Shown: one piece after another, positions 6,845-13,983 of the stretch
Layout of the letters: the number at the start of each line of letters is the position of its first letter
How positions within the stretch are numbered: the stretch's first letter is position 1
NCBI GenBank assembly: GCA_964422065.1
Contig: CAYQZW010000017.1
Coordinates: forward strand, 1-19,896
Source: S141-55 sp964422065
GTDB taxonomy: Bacteria; Hydrothermota; Hydrothermia; WGAB01
DNA: 19,896 nucleotides
Direction of reading: 5' to 3'
The notes under the pieces: model-generated
Told to the model about the DNA's origin: nothing
The model's database searches: none
Seen by the model: only the letters and a program-made list of their open reading frames with translations
Translations under genes and position numbers: made by a program

Positions 6845-7273
6845 TCAAACCCACTCAATTTCAAAGGGCAGTTCCGGAGGGGCCTCCCTATTCCCAAAGA
6901 TGGCTCCTCGCTCCCGGGGAACGAGCACATGGGAAGGCTTCAAGCGTTCAAAAGTTTCCCTCAAGATTTCGTAGAATGGGCCTTCACGAAGTTCGGTTGT
7001 CACGGAGACCCCTTGTTCCCGGAGAGCGTTTTCTATTTCTTCCAGGCGTTCCCGTGCGCGTTCTCGCAATTCCTCTGTAATCACGTTCCGGACTTCCTGG
7101 CTGGGTGCTTCGCCCATGAAGCCAAGGTATAGAAGCCAGGTAGACACGGACTCGGGAAACCGGCCATCCAGAATATACAACACATAAACTGTACCTTGGG
7201 GGGCAAGTGTCCTGGCCTTCTCCAACGCCTCTGGAGTGTCTCGAGTCGGAGAAAGGGCCAGGAGGACATCCAT
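6845..7273 (-). CDS. UspA-like universal stress protein
   Basis: This 142-residue single-domain protein has the UspA fold pattern: a first strand MDVLLALSPT, a helix with charged repeats (EELRERARERLEEIENALREQG, residues ~67-88), strand VSVTTELREG, and a C-terminal strand HVLVPRER. Usp proteins act in the cytoplasm under stress; many bind ATP through a G-x2-G-x9-G-S/T loop. That loop is not visible here: after VLVPRERGAIFG the chain ends with a short proline-containing tail, so ATP binding is doubtful. The ATG has no Shine-Dalgarno site but lies 7 bp after a TTAAAT box, suggesting a leaderless transcript. It is divergent from the metallo-beta-lactamase gene and leads the PD40 lipoprotein gene. 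Confidence 0.7.
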   Translation of the reverse strand: MDVLLALSPTRDTPEALEKARTLAPQGTVYVLYILDGRFPESVSTWLLYLGFMGEAPSQEVRNVITEELRERARERLEEIENALREQGVSVTTELREGPFYEILRETFERLKPSHVLVPRERGAIFGNREAPPELPFEIEWV

Positions 7274-7280
7274 GTCTTAA

Positions 7281-7308
7281 ATTTAACGCTCTGGCGGAGG
7301 TCTTACAA
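7281..7308 (-). promoter_or_regulatory. Putative promoter of the UspA-like gene (leaderless-type)
   Basis: On the minus strand, TTGTAA (7308-7303) is followed after 16 bp by TTAAAT (7286-7281), which ends 7 bp before the ATG. Each hexamer matches its consensus at about four of six bases. There is no ribosome-binding motif between box and start. Confidence 0.35.
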
Positions 7309-7315
7309 ATTGAGG

Positions 7316-7345
7316 TTGCGACACCCGAACGATGTCCCGTACCAT
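7316..7345 (+). promoter_or_regulatory. Putative promoter of the RNase Z-like gene
   Basis: TTGCGA (7316-7321), an 18 bp spacer and TACCAT (7340-7345) lie just before the ATG at 7353, with 7 bp between -10 box and start codon. This spacing matches the other leaderless-looking genes here and argues for the start at 7353 over the in-frame ATG at 7332. Confidence 0.3.
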
Positions 7346-7352
7346 CACAGGC

Positions 7353-8102
7353 ATGGAAGTGATTTTTCTTGGGACGGGGACAGGCATTCCAGGCAACGGC
7401 CGCAGGCCGACCAGCATCTTATTCCGTGAGGGGCCAGAGACCCTCCTCGTAGACCTTGGGCCGGGAACGGTGACCACCCTGGTCAACGAAGGGATAGCCC
7501 TCTCCTCGCTTCGGGCTGTCGTCCTGACCCATTTCCACCTGGACCACTGTGCAGACCTTGGGGCCCTTTTCTTCGCGATGAAATACGGGCTCCCCACGCG
7601 GATGGCCCCTTTGCAAATTTTGGGGCCGCGGGGGCTCTCCCAATGGTTCCACCGCCTCCAGTCTCTCTATGGTCCACAAATAGAGGTGTCTTTCCCTGTG
7701 CAGATCCGGGAAGTCTCACCTGGCACGCACGAAAGGCTGGGCTCCCTCCACCTTCAGTTCTGGAAAAATGCCCATACTCCGGAGAGTCTCGGGCTCACCA
7801 TCCGACACCCCTCGCACACCCTCATCTACACGAGTGACACAGAATTTTCCACCTCCTGGATTTCAGCCTTGCCCCGAGGTGCGGATCTGCTGATCACGGA
7901 ATGTTCTCTCCCCTTCCGGGTCCCGGGTCACCTGACTCCGGAGGATGCGGGAAGGGTGGCCGACCACCTCCACGTGCGGGCCTTGATGCTGGTGCACCTC
8001 TACCCCCTACTCTCGTCCGCCGAGGCCGTTCAGAGGGCAAGAAAGCACTATGCCGGCCCCATCCAGGTGCCCTGGGACGGCTTCCGGCTCATCCTGCCTT
8101 AG
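7353..8102 (+). CDS. RNase Z-like metallo-beta-lactamase-fold hydrolase
   Basis: The protein (249 residues from ATG 7353) belongs to the RNase Z/beta-CASP-less branch of metallo-beta-lactamase enzymes. It opens with EVIFLGTGTGIPGNGRRPTS, the typical first strand and glycine-rich loop. It carries the metal motif THFHLDH, a distal histidine in NAHTPES, the aspartate of YTSDTEFS and the histidine of VHLYP. HLTPEDAGRVA is the helix typical of RNase Z-like proteins. It could be a tRNA 3'-processing enzyme, which would suit the tRNA here lacking an encoded CCA. However, the flexible exosite arm of true RNase Z is not evident and length is below the usual ~300, so a general phosphodiesterase is equally possible. 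An in-frame ATG at 7332 gives a 256-residue version. Its TAG stop overlaps the stop of the convergent amidase gene by 4 bp. Confidence 0.8.
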   Translation: MEVIFLGTGTGIPGNGRRPTSILFREGPETLLVDLGPGTVTTLVNEGIALSSLRAVVLTHFHLDHCADLGALFFAMKYGLPTRMAPLQILGPRGLSQWFHRLQSLYGPQIEVSFPVQIREVSPGTHERLGSLHLQFWKNAHTPESLGLTIRHPSHTLIYTSDTEFSTSWISALPRGADLLITECSLPFRVPGHLTPEDAGRVADHLHVRALMLVHLYPLLSSAEAVQRARKHYAGPIQVPWDGFRLILP

Positions 8103-9499
8103 CCTCCGACTGCCGGGATCCAGGCCTGGTCTCGGTGTTTCAAAAAAGACCGGATCCCCTTTGCGATCCCCTCGGCGATTTTCTGCTGATACCACCCCTG
8201 GCGTAAGCGTTTTTCTTCGGAGGGATGAGAGATGAACCCCATTTCCACCAGAACCGAGGGCATATAGGCCCCCAACAGCACATAAAAGCCGGCCTGTTTC
8301 ACGCCCCTGTTTTTGAGTTTTAAGGCTGTCGCCAGATGGTCCTGAATGGAAACTGCCAGGCTTTGAGATTCTTTCAGGAACTGGGCCTGAGCCATGTCGG
8401 AGAGGATGAATTTGAGGAGGTCGGTGGTATCCATTTCCGGGCCAAGTTCGTATTTCAAGGCTCCGTTTTCCAGGTTCTGGACTGCGCGTTCCCACTTGGT
8501 TCTCGCTGCGGACAGGAAGTAGGTCTCCGCACCCTGAGCCCGGCGCTTCCGTTCGTAATTGCAATGCAAACTGATAAACAGGTCGGCCCCTGCACGATTG
8601 GCAATCTCTGCTCGTTCCCGCAGGGGGATAAACTTGTCTCGATCCCGGGTCAGGATGACACGGGCGCCAAGTTCCTTTTCCAAGATCCGTTTCAGTCGTT
8701 TGGCAACCGCGAGGTTGATATCCTTTTCGCGGGTACCATAGCGGCCGATTGCACCGGGATCTTTCCCGCCATGTCCGGGGTCAATGACAATCACCAGGGG
8801 TTCCCGGCGTGTCGGTTCAATTTGTGGGGAAGAAGGTTTCTTGGGTTTTGGGGCAACAGGAGGCGGCACTGGACGGAATATCGCAAGAAACGTCGTCTTG
8901 CGCCGCTGTACCTCAAACGTGACCGGCCGTTCAAAACGGAGAAGCAGCCGAAATCCACGGGCAGTATGGAACACCTCCGCCCCGGCCAAAAGCCCTTGCG
9001 CGGGGAATCCGTGGGCTCCCTTGTAAAACCCACGGGGGATCTCAATCCGCACGGTCTTGGGGTCCACAGAATTTATCTCCGGACGAAGGTCAGAATTGTG
9101 TTGAATTTGAAGGTGAACCTTCTGACTGGTTGCCTCCAGGTCCAGGCGTTTCACGCTTGGAGGATACTTGCTCAGGATATACCGCGATCGTTCGCGGTCC
9201 CAATAGGTGCGTTTTCCGGTCACCCGGTCCAACACGGTCTCCAAGTCCTCTGCGTGATAATACCGGGCGTTTTTGTACACGGTGGTCCGGACCTCTATAG
9301 AGGTGTTTTGGAAACGGATCGCGTGGGTGTCAAAGCGAAGGACCCCTCGTGGTGTCTGGTAGGTTTTTGTAGCGATCTGTTGCCATCCGAAAGCGCGAGC
9401 CAGCGGATCTGGGGCCACATAAGGGGCTCCCTTGAGGGTCACGGAAGGGACCCGAACCGTGTGGAACGCGAGAAGGACGCCGATCCACAAGGCGTTCAT
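8099..9499 (-). CDS. N-acetylmuramoyl-L-alanine amidase (AmiC/Amidase_3 type)
   Basis: This 466-residue secreted zinc amidase cleaves the bond between MurNAc and the stem peptide and normally works in cell separation. It has a short signal-like N-terminus (MNALWIGVLLAFHTV), an N-terminal region of beta strands (~25-210) whose second half resembles an AMIN-type domain, a Pro-rich linker (211-232), and an Amidase_3 domain from 235. Zinc ligands are His243 (DPGHGG), Glu258 (TREKD) and His312 (SLHCN); catalytic Glu419 lies in VEMGF. Residues ~331-395 form an inserted helical segment like the autoinhibitory helix of AmiB/AmiC, which suggests control by an activator. The ATG overlaps the epimerase stop (ATGA), so this is the last gene of the operon. 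Its stop overlaps that of the convergent RNase Z-like gene. Confidence 0.9.
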   Translation of the reverse strand: MNALWIGVLLAFHTVRVPSVTLKGAPYVAPDPLARAFGWQQIATKTYQTPRGVLRFDTHAIRFQNTSIEVRTTVYKNARYYHAEDLETVLDRVTGKRTYWDRERSRYILSKYPPSVKRLDLEATSQKVHLQIQHNSDLRPEINSVDPKTVRIEIPRGFYKGAHGFPAQGLLAGAEVFHTARGFRLLLRFERPVTFEVQRRKTTFLAIFRPVPPPVAPKPKKPSSPQIEPTRREPLVIVIDPGHGGKDPGAIGRYGTREKDINLAVAKRLKRILEKELGARVILTRDRDKFIPLRERAEIANRAGADLFISLHCNYERKRRAQGAETYFLSAARTKWERAVQNLENGALKYELGPEMDTTDLLKFILSDMAQAQFLKESQSLAVSIQDHLATALKLKNRGVKQAGFYVLLGAYMPSVLVEMGFISHPSEEKRLRQGWYQQKIAEGIAKGIRSFLKHRDQAWIPAVGG

Positions 9500-9921
9500 G
9501 CCTTGGGCTCCATTTCCATGAATTCCAACAGCACTTTATGGGTGTCCTTCGGGTGGGTGAAGAGGACCTTCGGCGAAAAGGCGCCGGGTCTGGGGCCATC
9601 CACGACCCGAACCCCCAGATCCTGGAAGACCTTGATGGCCTCTTGGATGTTGGGGACTCCCACAGCGATGTGGTGGAGCCCCCCGCCCCGTTCCCGAAGG
9701 AATCGGTCGATGGCCGTTCCTTCCCGGGTCGGAGTGATGAGTTCAAGGACGAGGTTGGACACCGTCAGTAGCGCGATCCGGAGTCCTCGGTCTTCCAACT
9801 CCTCATATTCAACCTCGTGAACCCCAAGCAATTGTTGGAAAAACCGCACTGCCCCTTCCAGGTCTTGGACCACAATGCCGATGTGGTGTACAAAGGGTTT
9901 CTCAGGCCTCTCGGTACTCAC
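9496..9921 (-). CDS. mce: Methylmalonyl-CoA epimerase
   Basis: This 141-residue vicinal-oxygen-chelate protein interconverts (R)- and (S)-methylmalonyl-CoA. It has the two-module VOC layout: HHIGIVVQD at 12-20 and GLHHIAVGVP at 81-90, with metal ligands His13, His84 and Glu133 (LLEFMEM). The region around Glu60 (LELITP) is also typical. I chose the GTG at 9921 because a GGGAGGTG site precedes it and because the chain then starts at the usual distance from the first histidine; a longer open frame upstream lies inside the mutase gene. It overlaps the mutase gene by 20 bp and the amidase gene by 4 bp. Neighbourhood with the mutase confirms the substrate. Confidence 0.93.
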   Translation of the reverse strand: MSTERPEKPFVHHIGIVVQDLEGAVRFFQQLLGVHEVEYEELEDRGLRIALLTVSNLVLELITPTREGTAIDRFLRERGGGLHHIAVGVPNIQEAIKVFQDLGVRVVDGPRPGAFSPKVLFTHPKDTHKVLLEFMEMEPKA

Positions 9922-11491
9922 CGAACACCTCCCGGAGTGCATCGGAAATTTCGCCCAAGGTGGCCCCATTCCGCAGGGCCTCCAAAATTGTGGGGACCAG
10001 ATTCTCTGCCGTTTGTGCCTTGTGCCGCAGTTCTTGGAGTGCACGGGTTACCGCCCGACGATCGCGGTTGTCTTTATACACACGGAGCCGTTCGATCTGT
10101 TCTCGTTCAATCTCGGGATCCACTTTCAGGATCTCCTGGACTTGAGGTTCCTGTGTTTCTTCCTGGAACCGATTCACGCCGACCACTGTGGTTTCCCCCT
10201 GCTCAAATTTCTTTTGGGCCTCGTAGGCACTCTGGGCAATTTGTTCCTGGAAGAAGCCACTTTCAATGGCTGCGACTGCGCCGCCCCGTCGGTCGATCTC
10301 CTCTAAGAGTTCCCAGATCCGTTCCTCCATCTGGTTGGTCAAAGACTCCACAAAGTACGAGCCAGCCAGTGGATCTACGGTATCCGGGACCCCTGTCTCA
10401 TAAGCGAGGATCTGTTGGGTCCGGAGTGCGAGTTTTGCGGAGGTATCGGTGGGGAGCGCCAGGGCCTCGTCGTAGGCGTTGGTATGCAGGGACTGGGTTC
10501 CGCCGAGAACCGCAGAAAGCGCCTGGTAGGCGACCCGGATCAAATTGTTTAGGGGTTCTGTGGCGGTTAAGGTCACCCCCCCGGTCTGGGTATGGAACCT
10601 GAGGCGCCAGGACTTTTCGTTTTTGGCATGGAACCGGTCCCGCATGATGTGGGCCCAGATCCGGCGGGCGGCCCGGAACTTTGCAATCTCCTCAAAGAAG
10701 TAACTGTGTGCCGCGAAAAAGAAGGAAAGCCGAGGGGCAAACGCATCCACATCCAGTCCCCGCCTCTGGACCTCTTCCACGTATGCGATGCCATCGGCCA
10801 GGGTAAACGCAACTTCCTGGACCGCCGTGGCTCCGGCCTCCCGGTAATGGTAGCCGGAGATGGAAATGGGGTTCCATTTCGGCAAATGATGTGCACAGAA
10901 CTCAATCACGTCTCCCACCAGTCGCATGGACGGTTGGACCGGGTAAATGTAGTTCCCTCGTGCGACAAATTCCTTCAGGATATCGTTCTGAACAGTTCCG
11001 CGGAGTGTTTGGGGGTCGGTCCCTTGCTTTTCCGCAATCAGGACGTACATCCCCAGGAGAATAGCTGCTGTCGCGTTAATGGTCATGGAGGTCGACACCT
11101 GTCCCAGGGGGATCCCCTGGAAGACCAGGTCAAGGTCCTCCAAAGTGGAGACCGCGACACCGGTGCGGCCCACTTCACCTTCCGCCATGGGGTGGTCGGA
11201 GTCATAGCCGAGTTGGGTAGGCAAATCAAAAGCCAAGGAGAGCCCGGTTTGACCTAAGGACAGGAGATAGCGGAACCGTTCATTGGTTTCCCTGGCCGAG
11301 CCAAACCCTGCATATTGCCGCATGGTCCAGAGCCGACGGCGGTACATCCCTGGGTAGACACCCCGGGTGAAAGGGAAGTGGCCCGGCTCGCCCAGATCCC
11401 GTGAGGGATCAAAGCCCTGGAGATCTTTCGGGCCATAGACCTCGCGGATAGGAATCCCCGATGGGGTCTTCCGGATTTCCTCATCGGCCAT
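9902..11491 (-). CDS. Methylmalonyl-CoA mutase, catalytic (alpha/N-terminal) subunit
   Basis: This 529-residue protein equals the substrate-binding TIM-barrel half of B12-dependent methylmalonyl-CoA mutase, which interconverts (R)-methylmalonyl-CoA and succinyl-CoA. The motif TMRQYAGFGSARETN (56-70) has Tyr60, the residue associated with methylmalonyl-CoA. Isobutyryl-CoA and hydroxyisobutyryl-CoA mutases carry Phe or Ile there. GLSLAFDLPTQLGYDSDHP, PSMRLVGD, SISGYH and TNAYDEALALPT are other family signatures. The cobalamin-binding domain (DxHxxG) is absent, so this is the split type, as in archaea and some thermophiles, and needs a separate small subunit not found here. The gene follows the AdoMet synthetase after 24 bp, with TATAAT 6 bp before the ATG and no Shine-Dalgarno site. 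Epimerase follows, overlapping by 20 bp. Confidence 0.95.
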   Translation of the reverse strand: MADEEIRKTPSGIPIREVYGPKDLQGFDPSRDLGEPGHFPFTRGVYPGMYRRRLWTMRQYAGFGSARETNERFRYLLSLGQTGLSLAFDLPTQLGYDSDHPMAEGEVGRTGVAVSTLEDLDLVFQGIPLGQVSTSMTINATAAILLGMYVLIAEKQGTDPQTLRGTVQNDILKEFVARGNYIYPVQPSMRLVGDVIEFCAHHLPKWNPISISGYHYREAGATAVQEVAFTLADGIAYVEEVQRRGLDVDAFAPRLSFFFAAHSYFFEEIAKFRAARRIWAHIMRDRFHAKNEKSWRLRFHTQTGGVTLTATEPLNNLIRVAYQALSAVLGGTQSLHTNAYDEALALPTDTSAKLALRTQQILAYETGVPDTVDPLAGSYFVESLTNQMEERIWELLEEIDRRGGAVAAIESGFFQEQIAQSAYEAQKKFEQGETTVVGVNRFQEETQEPQVQEILKVDPEIEREQIERLRVYKDNRDRRAVTRALQELRHKAQTAENLVPTILEALRNGATLGEISDALREVFGEYREA

Positions 11492-11497
11492 GGCCTA

Positions 11498-11503
11498 ATT
11501 ATA
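11498..11503 (-). promoter_or_regulatory. -10 box upstream of the mutase gene (leaderless-type)
   Basis: The 24 bp between the AdoMet synthetase stop and the mutase ATG contain a perfect TATAAT on the minus strand, ending 6 bp before the ATG. No -35 hexamer is recognisable at 16-18 bp and no ribosome site is present. It may be an internal promoter separating mutase-epimerase-amidase expression from the SAM genes. Confidence 0.4.
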
Positions 11504-11515
11504 ACCTGCAGTCCC

Positions 11516-12703
11516 CTAAAAAACGGCGAGTTGGTCCTCCAGAATGAACTGGTAAAGTTCAGGTAAGGTCTCCAGGTGCTGCCCCACAATACGCTGGATT
11601 TCGGATGTGAGGCGCGAAACCTCGGTTTTTGGAGCGTAAACCCATGCCTGACAGAGTTGCGGCTCTGTGATGGGTTTCCCGATTTCCGAGACCATCAAGA
11701 CGTAAGCCTCCGAAACTTCTGGGACAGAACGCACAATGTCTTCGGCGATCCTCTGGGCGACCACGTTGTACAGTTTTCCCACGTGGGAGATTGGGTTCTT
11801 GCCCGCTGCAGCCTCCAGGGTCATGGGGCGTAGCGGCGTGATCAGGCCGTTGACCCGATTCCCCCGTCCGACCTGTCCATCATCGCCTCCCTCAGCCGAA
11901 GTCCCGGTTACGGTCAGATATACCGAGTCTTCAGAATCCGCGGTGTTGATGGCCACCTGAAGATCTAAATCGGTTTTGGACGCAAGGAATTCCCGGACAT
12001 ACGCCAGGAGGTTGTCCTTTTTGTCAAAGTAATCCCGCGTGGAGTGGACATGTGCGCTGACAAACGCCACGGCAAGGGTCAGATGGAGGGTATGGCCTCT
12101 GCGGATGGCCATGACTTTGATGTCCTCGCCGATCCACGGGAACCGTTCTTTCACGGAAGCGTCATTGAGGTTCTGCTCCAGATCCAGCACCAGGCGTTCG
12201 GTTTCTGAGAGGGGGTAGAAGCCTACGCCATACGAGGTATCATTTGACAAAGGTACGGTATCGCTCCGAAGGAACAGATCCACGAGGTCCGGGCTTCCTG
12301 GACGTACCCAGAGGTCAAATTCAATGTGTTTCTCCGGATCCAGATGTCGGAGGGTTTGGCCCAAATAGGTCTTCACGCTCTCCAGGTAGATGTCCTGGAT
12401 CGGGACCTTCTGGTCCCCGACCTGGTCGGTTGCACGGCCGACCAGATAGAACCGCATGGGAATATCTACGGTCCCGCCTCCGAACACGGGGGTAGCGTGT
12501 CCACCGACCAAAAGCGCCTTATCCACGTTATGGTGCAGAACTCGTCCAAAGGTCTCCAGGTAATACCGGGACAATGCGCGGGAGAAGGCCTCCACCATGC
12601 CATCGGTCAGGGAGTCGGGGTGTCCGATCCCTTTCCGTTCCACCACCTCCACATCCAACGCCTCCACCCTGATCCCTTGCCAGGGGGCAACCCGAATTTC
12701 CAT
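11516..12703 (-). CDS. S-adenosylmethionine synthetase, archaeal type
   Basis: This 395-residue methionine adenosyltransferase makes SAM from methionine and ATP. It belongs to the archaeal-type family (PF01941, about 400 residues), which is very divergent from bacterial MetK. Signatures are VERKGIGHPDSLTDG (21-35), HHNVDKALLVGG (57-68), and the long block GTSAEGGDDGQVGRGNR (267-283) followed by NGLITPLRPM and AAAGKNPISHVGKLYN. It starts with AAGGAGG 8 bp upstream, and its ATG directly abuts the stop of the methyltransferase gene, so the SAM producer and a SAM user are translationally linked. Presence of this archaeal form in an otherwise bacterial gene set points to old lateral transfer or a lineage-specific replacement of MetK. 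Confidence 0.95.
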   Translation of the reverse strand: MEIRVAPWQGIRVEALDVEVVERKGIGHPDSLTDGMVEAFSRALSRYYLETFGRVLHHNVDKALLVGGHATPVFGGGTVDIPMRFYLVGRATDQVGDQKVPIQDIYLESVKTYLGQTLRHLDPEKHIEFDLWVRPGSPDLVDLFLRSDTVPLSNDTSYGVGFYPLSETERLVLDLEQNLNDASVKERFPWIGEDIKVMAIRRGHTLHLTLAVAFVSAHVHSTRDYFDKKDNLLAYVREFLASKTDLDLQVAINTADSEDSVYLTVTGTSAEGGDDGQVGRGNRVNGLITPLRPMTLEAAAGKNPISHVGKLYNVVAQRIAEDIVRSVPEVSEAYVLMVSEIGKPITEPQLCQAWVYAPKTEVSRLTSEIQRIVGQHLETLPELYQFILEDQLAVF

Positions 12704-13804
12704 TTACTTCCTCCTTTTCAGCCCCTCAAACAACCCCAAAATCCTTTGAGATTCAACTCCTTTGGATTGAATGAGGACGTGATGAGAGCGGCCAAAACTA
12801 TACACCAGTGTCTTCACTGCGAGGCGTGCTTTGATTTGCTCCTCAAGATCATGGGTCGTACGTTCCACTTCTTCCAGTATGGCCAGGATCCCGATATCCA
12901 TCAAAAAAATCCCCTGATCCCTAAAGTATACAGGTTCAGCGCCGTGGACATCGCCTGCCTCTATCAGGAGATCAAAGTCAATGTGGTACGTGATATCCAC
13001 GCACCCAGGATTTTCAAACGGGTGTTCCAGGGCCTGGTGGCGGTGATACACCATGAGACTCCCCTGTGGGAACCTTTGCAACAGGGCCTGCCGGCGATCG
13101 CCGTAGTCAATCGTGACGACGACCGCCTCTTGGAGGGCTTCAAACAGACGGGTTGCGTAAGACAAGACCTGTGGAGAGACATCCAGGACCTGTCCCACAC
13201 GAACCCAGGGGCGGTATCGCTCAAGAAAGGCCTCCAGATTCGGGTTCTCCAACGCAAATTCCTGGAAGCGAAATTGTCCTCTGTCTTCGATCACCCGAAG
13301 TTCCCGCCACCCCTGGGGCGTCCACCGAACGCGGAAAAAGGGGAAAGCATCAAAGAGTTCGTTAGACAACACAAAAGCCGGGCTGGGGATCTCTGACAGC
13401 GCATGAAGCCAGTCCACAGGCTTTCCCTGTAAGACTTCTGCTTCCCTTTCTTTCAGGGTTGGGGATCGTTCCAGAAGGTGGTATCGGACTTCAACCTGCT
13501 GGTTTTCCAGGGCTGTCAGAAGATCGAGGGCGAGGTACCCCTCCCCGGGCCCCATTTCGACGATGTGGATCGGGGGAGGCCACTCCAGAGCACGCCAGAG
13601 TTGAAGGATCCACCGGGCCAGGGTCCATCCAAAAATGGGATGCAGATGGGAACTGGTATAGAAATCGCCTTCCCGTCCGATCTTCGGACCTTTCGTGTAG
13701 TAGCCGAACTCGGGGTGATATAACGCGATTTCCACGAACTCGGCAAAGGAAAGAGACCCACCCTCTGCCCGAATTCGTTCCCTCAGCACTTCTTGAATGC
13801 TCAT
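12704..13804 (-). CDS. SAM-dependent methyltransferase, MidA/NDUFAF7 family
   Basis: This 366-residue class I methyltransferase belongs to the COG1565/DUF185 (PF02636) family. PEFGYYTKGPKIGREGDFYT (31-50), continuing to SSHLHPIFG, is the family signature. EMGPGEGYLA (83-92) is the SAM-binding glycine loop, and SNELFDAFP is the family's conserved acidic motif. The eukaryotic homologue methylates an arginine of complex I subunit NDUFS2; the bacterial substrate is generally unknown, and no Nuo genes are in this window. The ATG has no Shine-Dalgarno site but lies 9 bp after the -10 box of a good promoter. The AdoMet synthetase gene follows with no gap, making this the head of the five-gene minus-strand operon. 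Confidence 0.88.
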   Translation of the reverse strand: MSIQEVLRERIRAEGGSLSFAEFVEIALYHPEFGYYTKGPKIGREGDFYTSSHLHPIFGWTLARWILQLWRALEWPPPIHIVEMGPGEGYLALDLLTALENQQVEVRYHLLERSPTLKEREAEVLQGKPVDWLHALSEIPSPAFVLSNELFDAFPFFRVRWTPQGWRELRVIEDRGQFRFQEFALENPNLEAFLERYRPWVRVGQVLDVSPQVLSYATRLFEALQEAVVVTIDYGDRRQALLQRFPQGSLMVYHRHQALEHPFENPGCVDITYHIDFDLLIEAGDVHGAEPVYFRDQGIFLMDIGILAILEEVERTTHDLEEQIKARLAVKTLVYSFGRSHHVLIQSKGVESQRILGLFEGLKRRK

Positions 13805-13813
13805 GGACCCTTA

Positions 13814-13842
13814 ATTAAATGGCATGCCCGTCACGTCTTCAA
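13814..13842 (-). promoter_or_regulatory. Promoter of the methyltransferase-SAM synthetase-mutase operon
   Basis: On the minus strand TTGAAG (13842-13837) and TTTAAT (13819-13814) are separated by exactly 17 bp, and the -10 box ends 9 bp before the ATG. The -35 hexamer is identical to that upstream of the YfhO-like gene. A leader of at most a few bases is predicted. Confidence 0.6.
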
Positions 13843-13928
13843 TCACGCTCGATGAACTTCTTGATTGTTGGGTTCTCTTACCATAGAAAAATTGGTTAAG
13901 TCTTTCACTTCGGGGGACTTTCTTTGAC

Positions 13929-13957
13929 TTGTTTCTTGCCGGTCTCCGGTGTACAAT
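13929..13957 (+). promoter_or_regulatory. Putative promoter of the Asp-box propeller gene
   Basis: TTGTTT (13929-13934), 17 bp and TACAAT (13952-13957) stand 26 bp before the ATG. Unlike the neighbouring operon heads, this arrangement leaves room for a leader carrying the AAGGAGGTGA ribosome site at 13969-13978. The -35 is weak. Confidence 0.4.
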
Positions 13958-13983
13958 CGGGGGAGCCTAAGGAGGTGATTTTC

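Noticed and set aside
8336..9820. 494-codon plus-strand open frame
   Set aside because: It lies antisense to the amidase and epimerase genes, has no family-like sequence, and exists because of high GC and low stop frequency opposite real genes.
9922..10044. Longer start for the epimerase (182 codons)
   Set aside because: The extension lies entirely within the mutase gene; the GTG at 9921 has a ribosome site and gives the normal family length.
12326..13396. 356-codon plus-strand open frame
   Set aside because: Antisense to the MidA-type and AdoMet synthetase genes, which are unambiguous; no recognisable domain or ribosome site.
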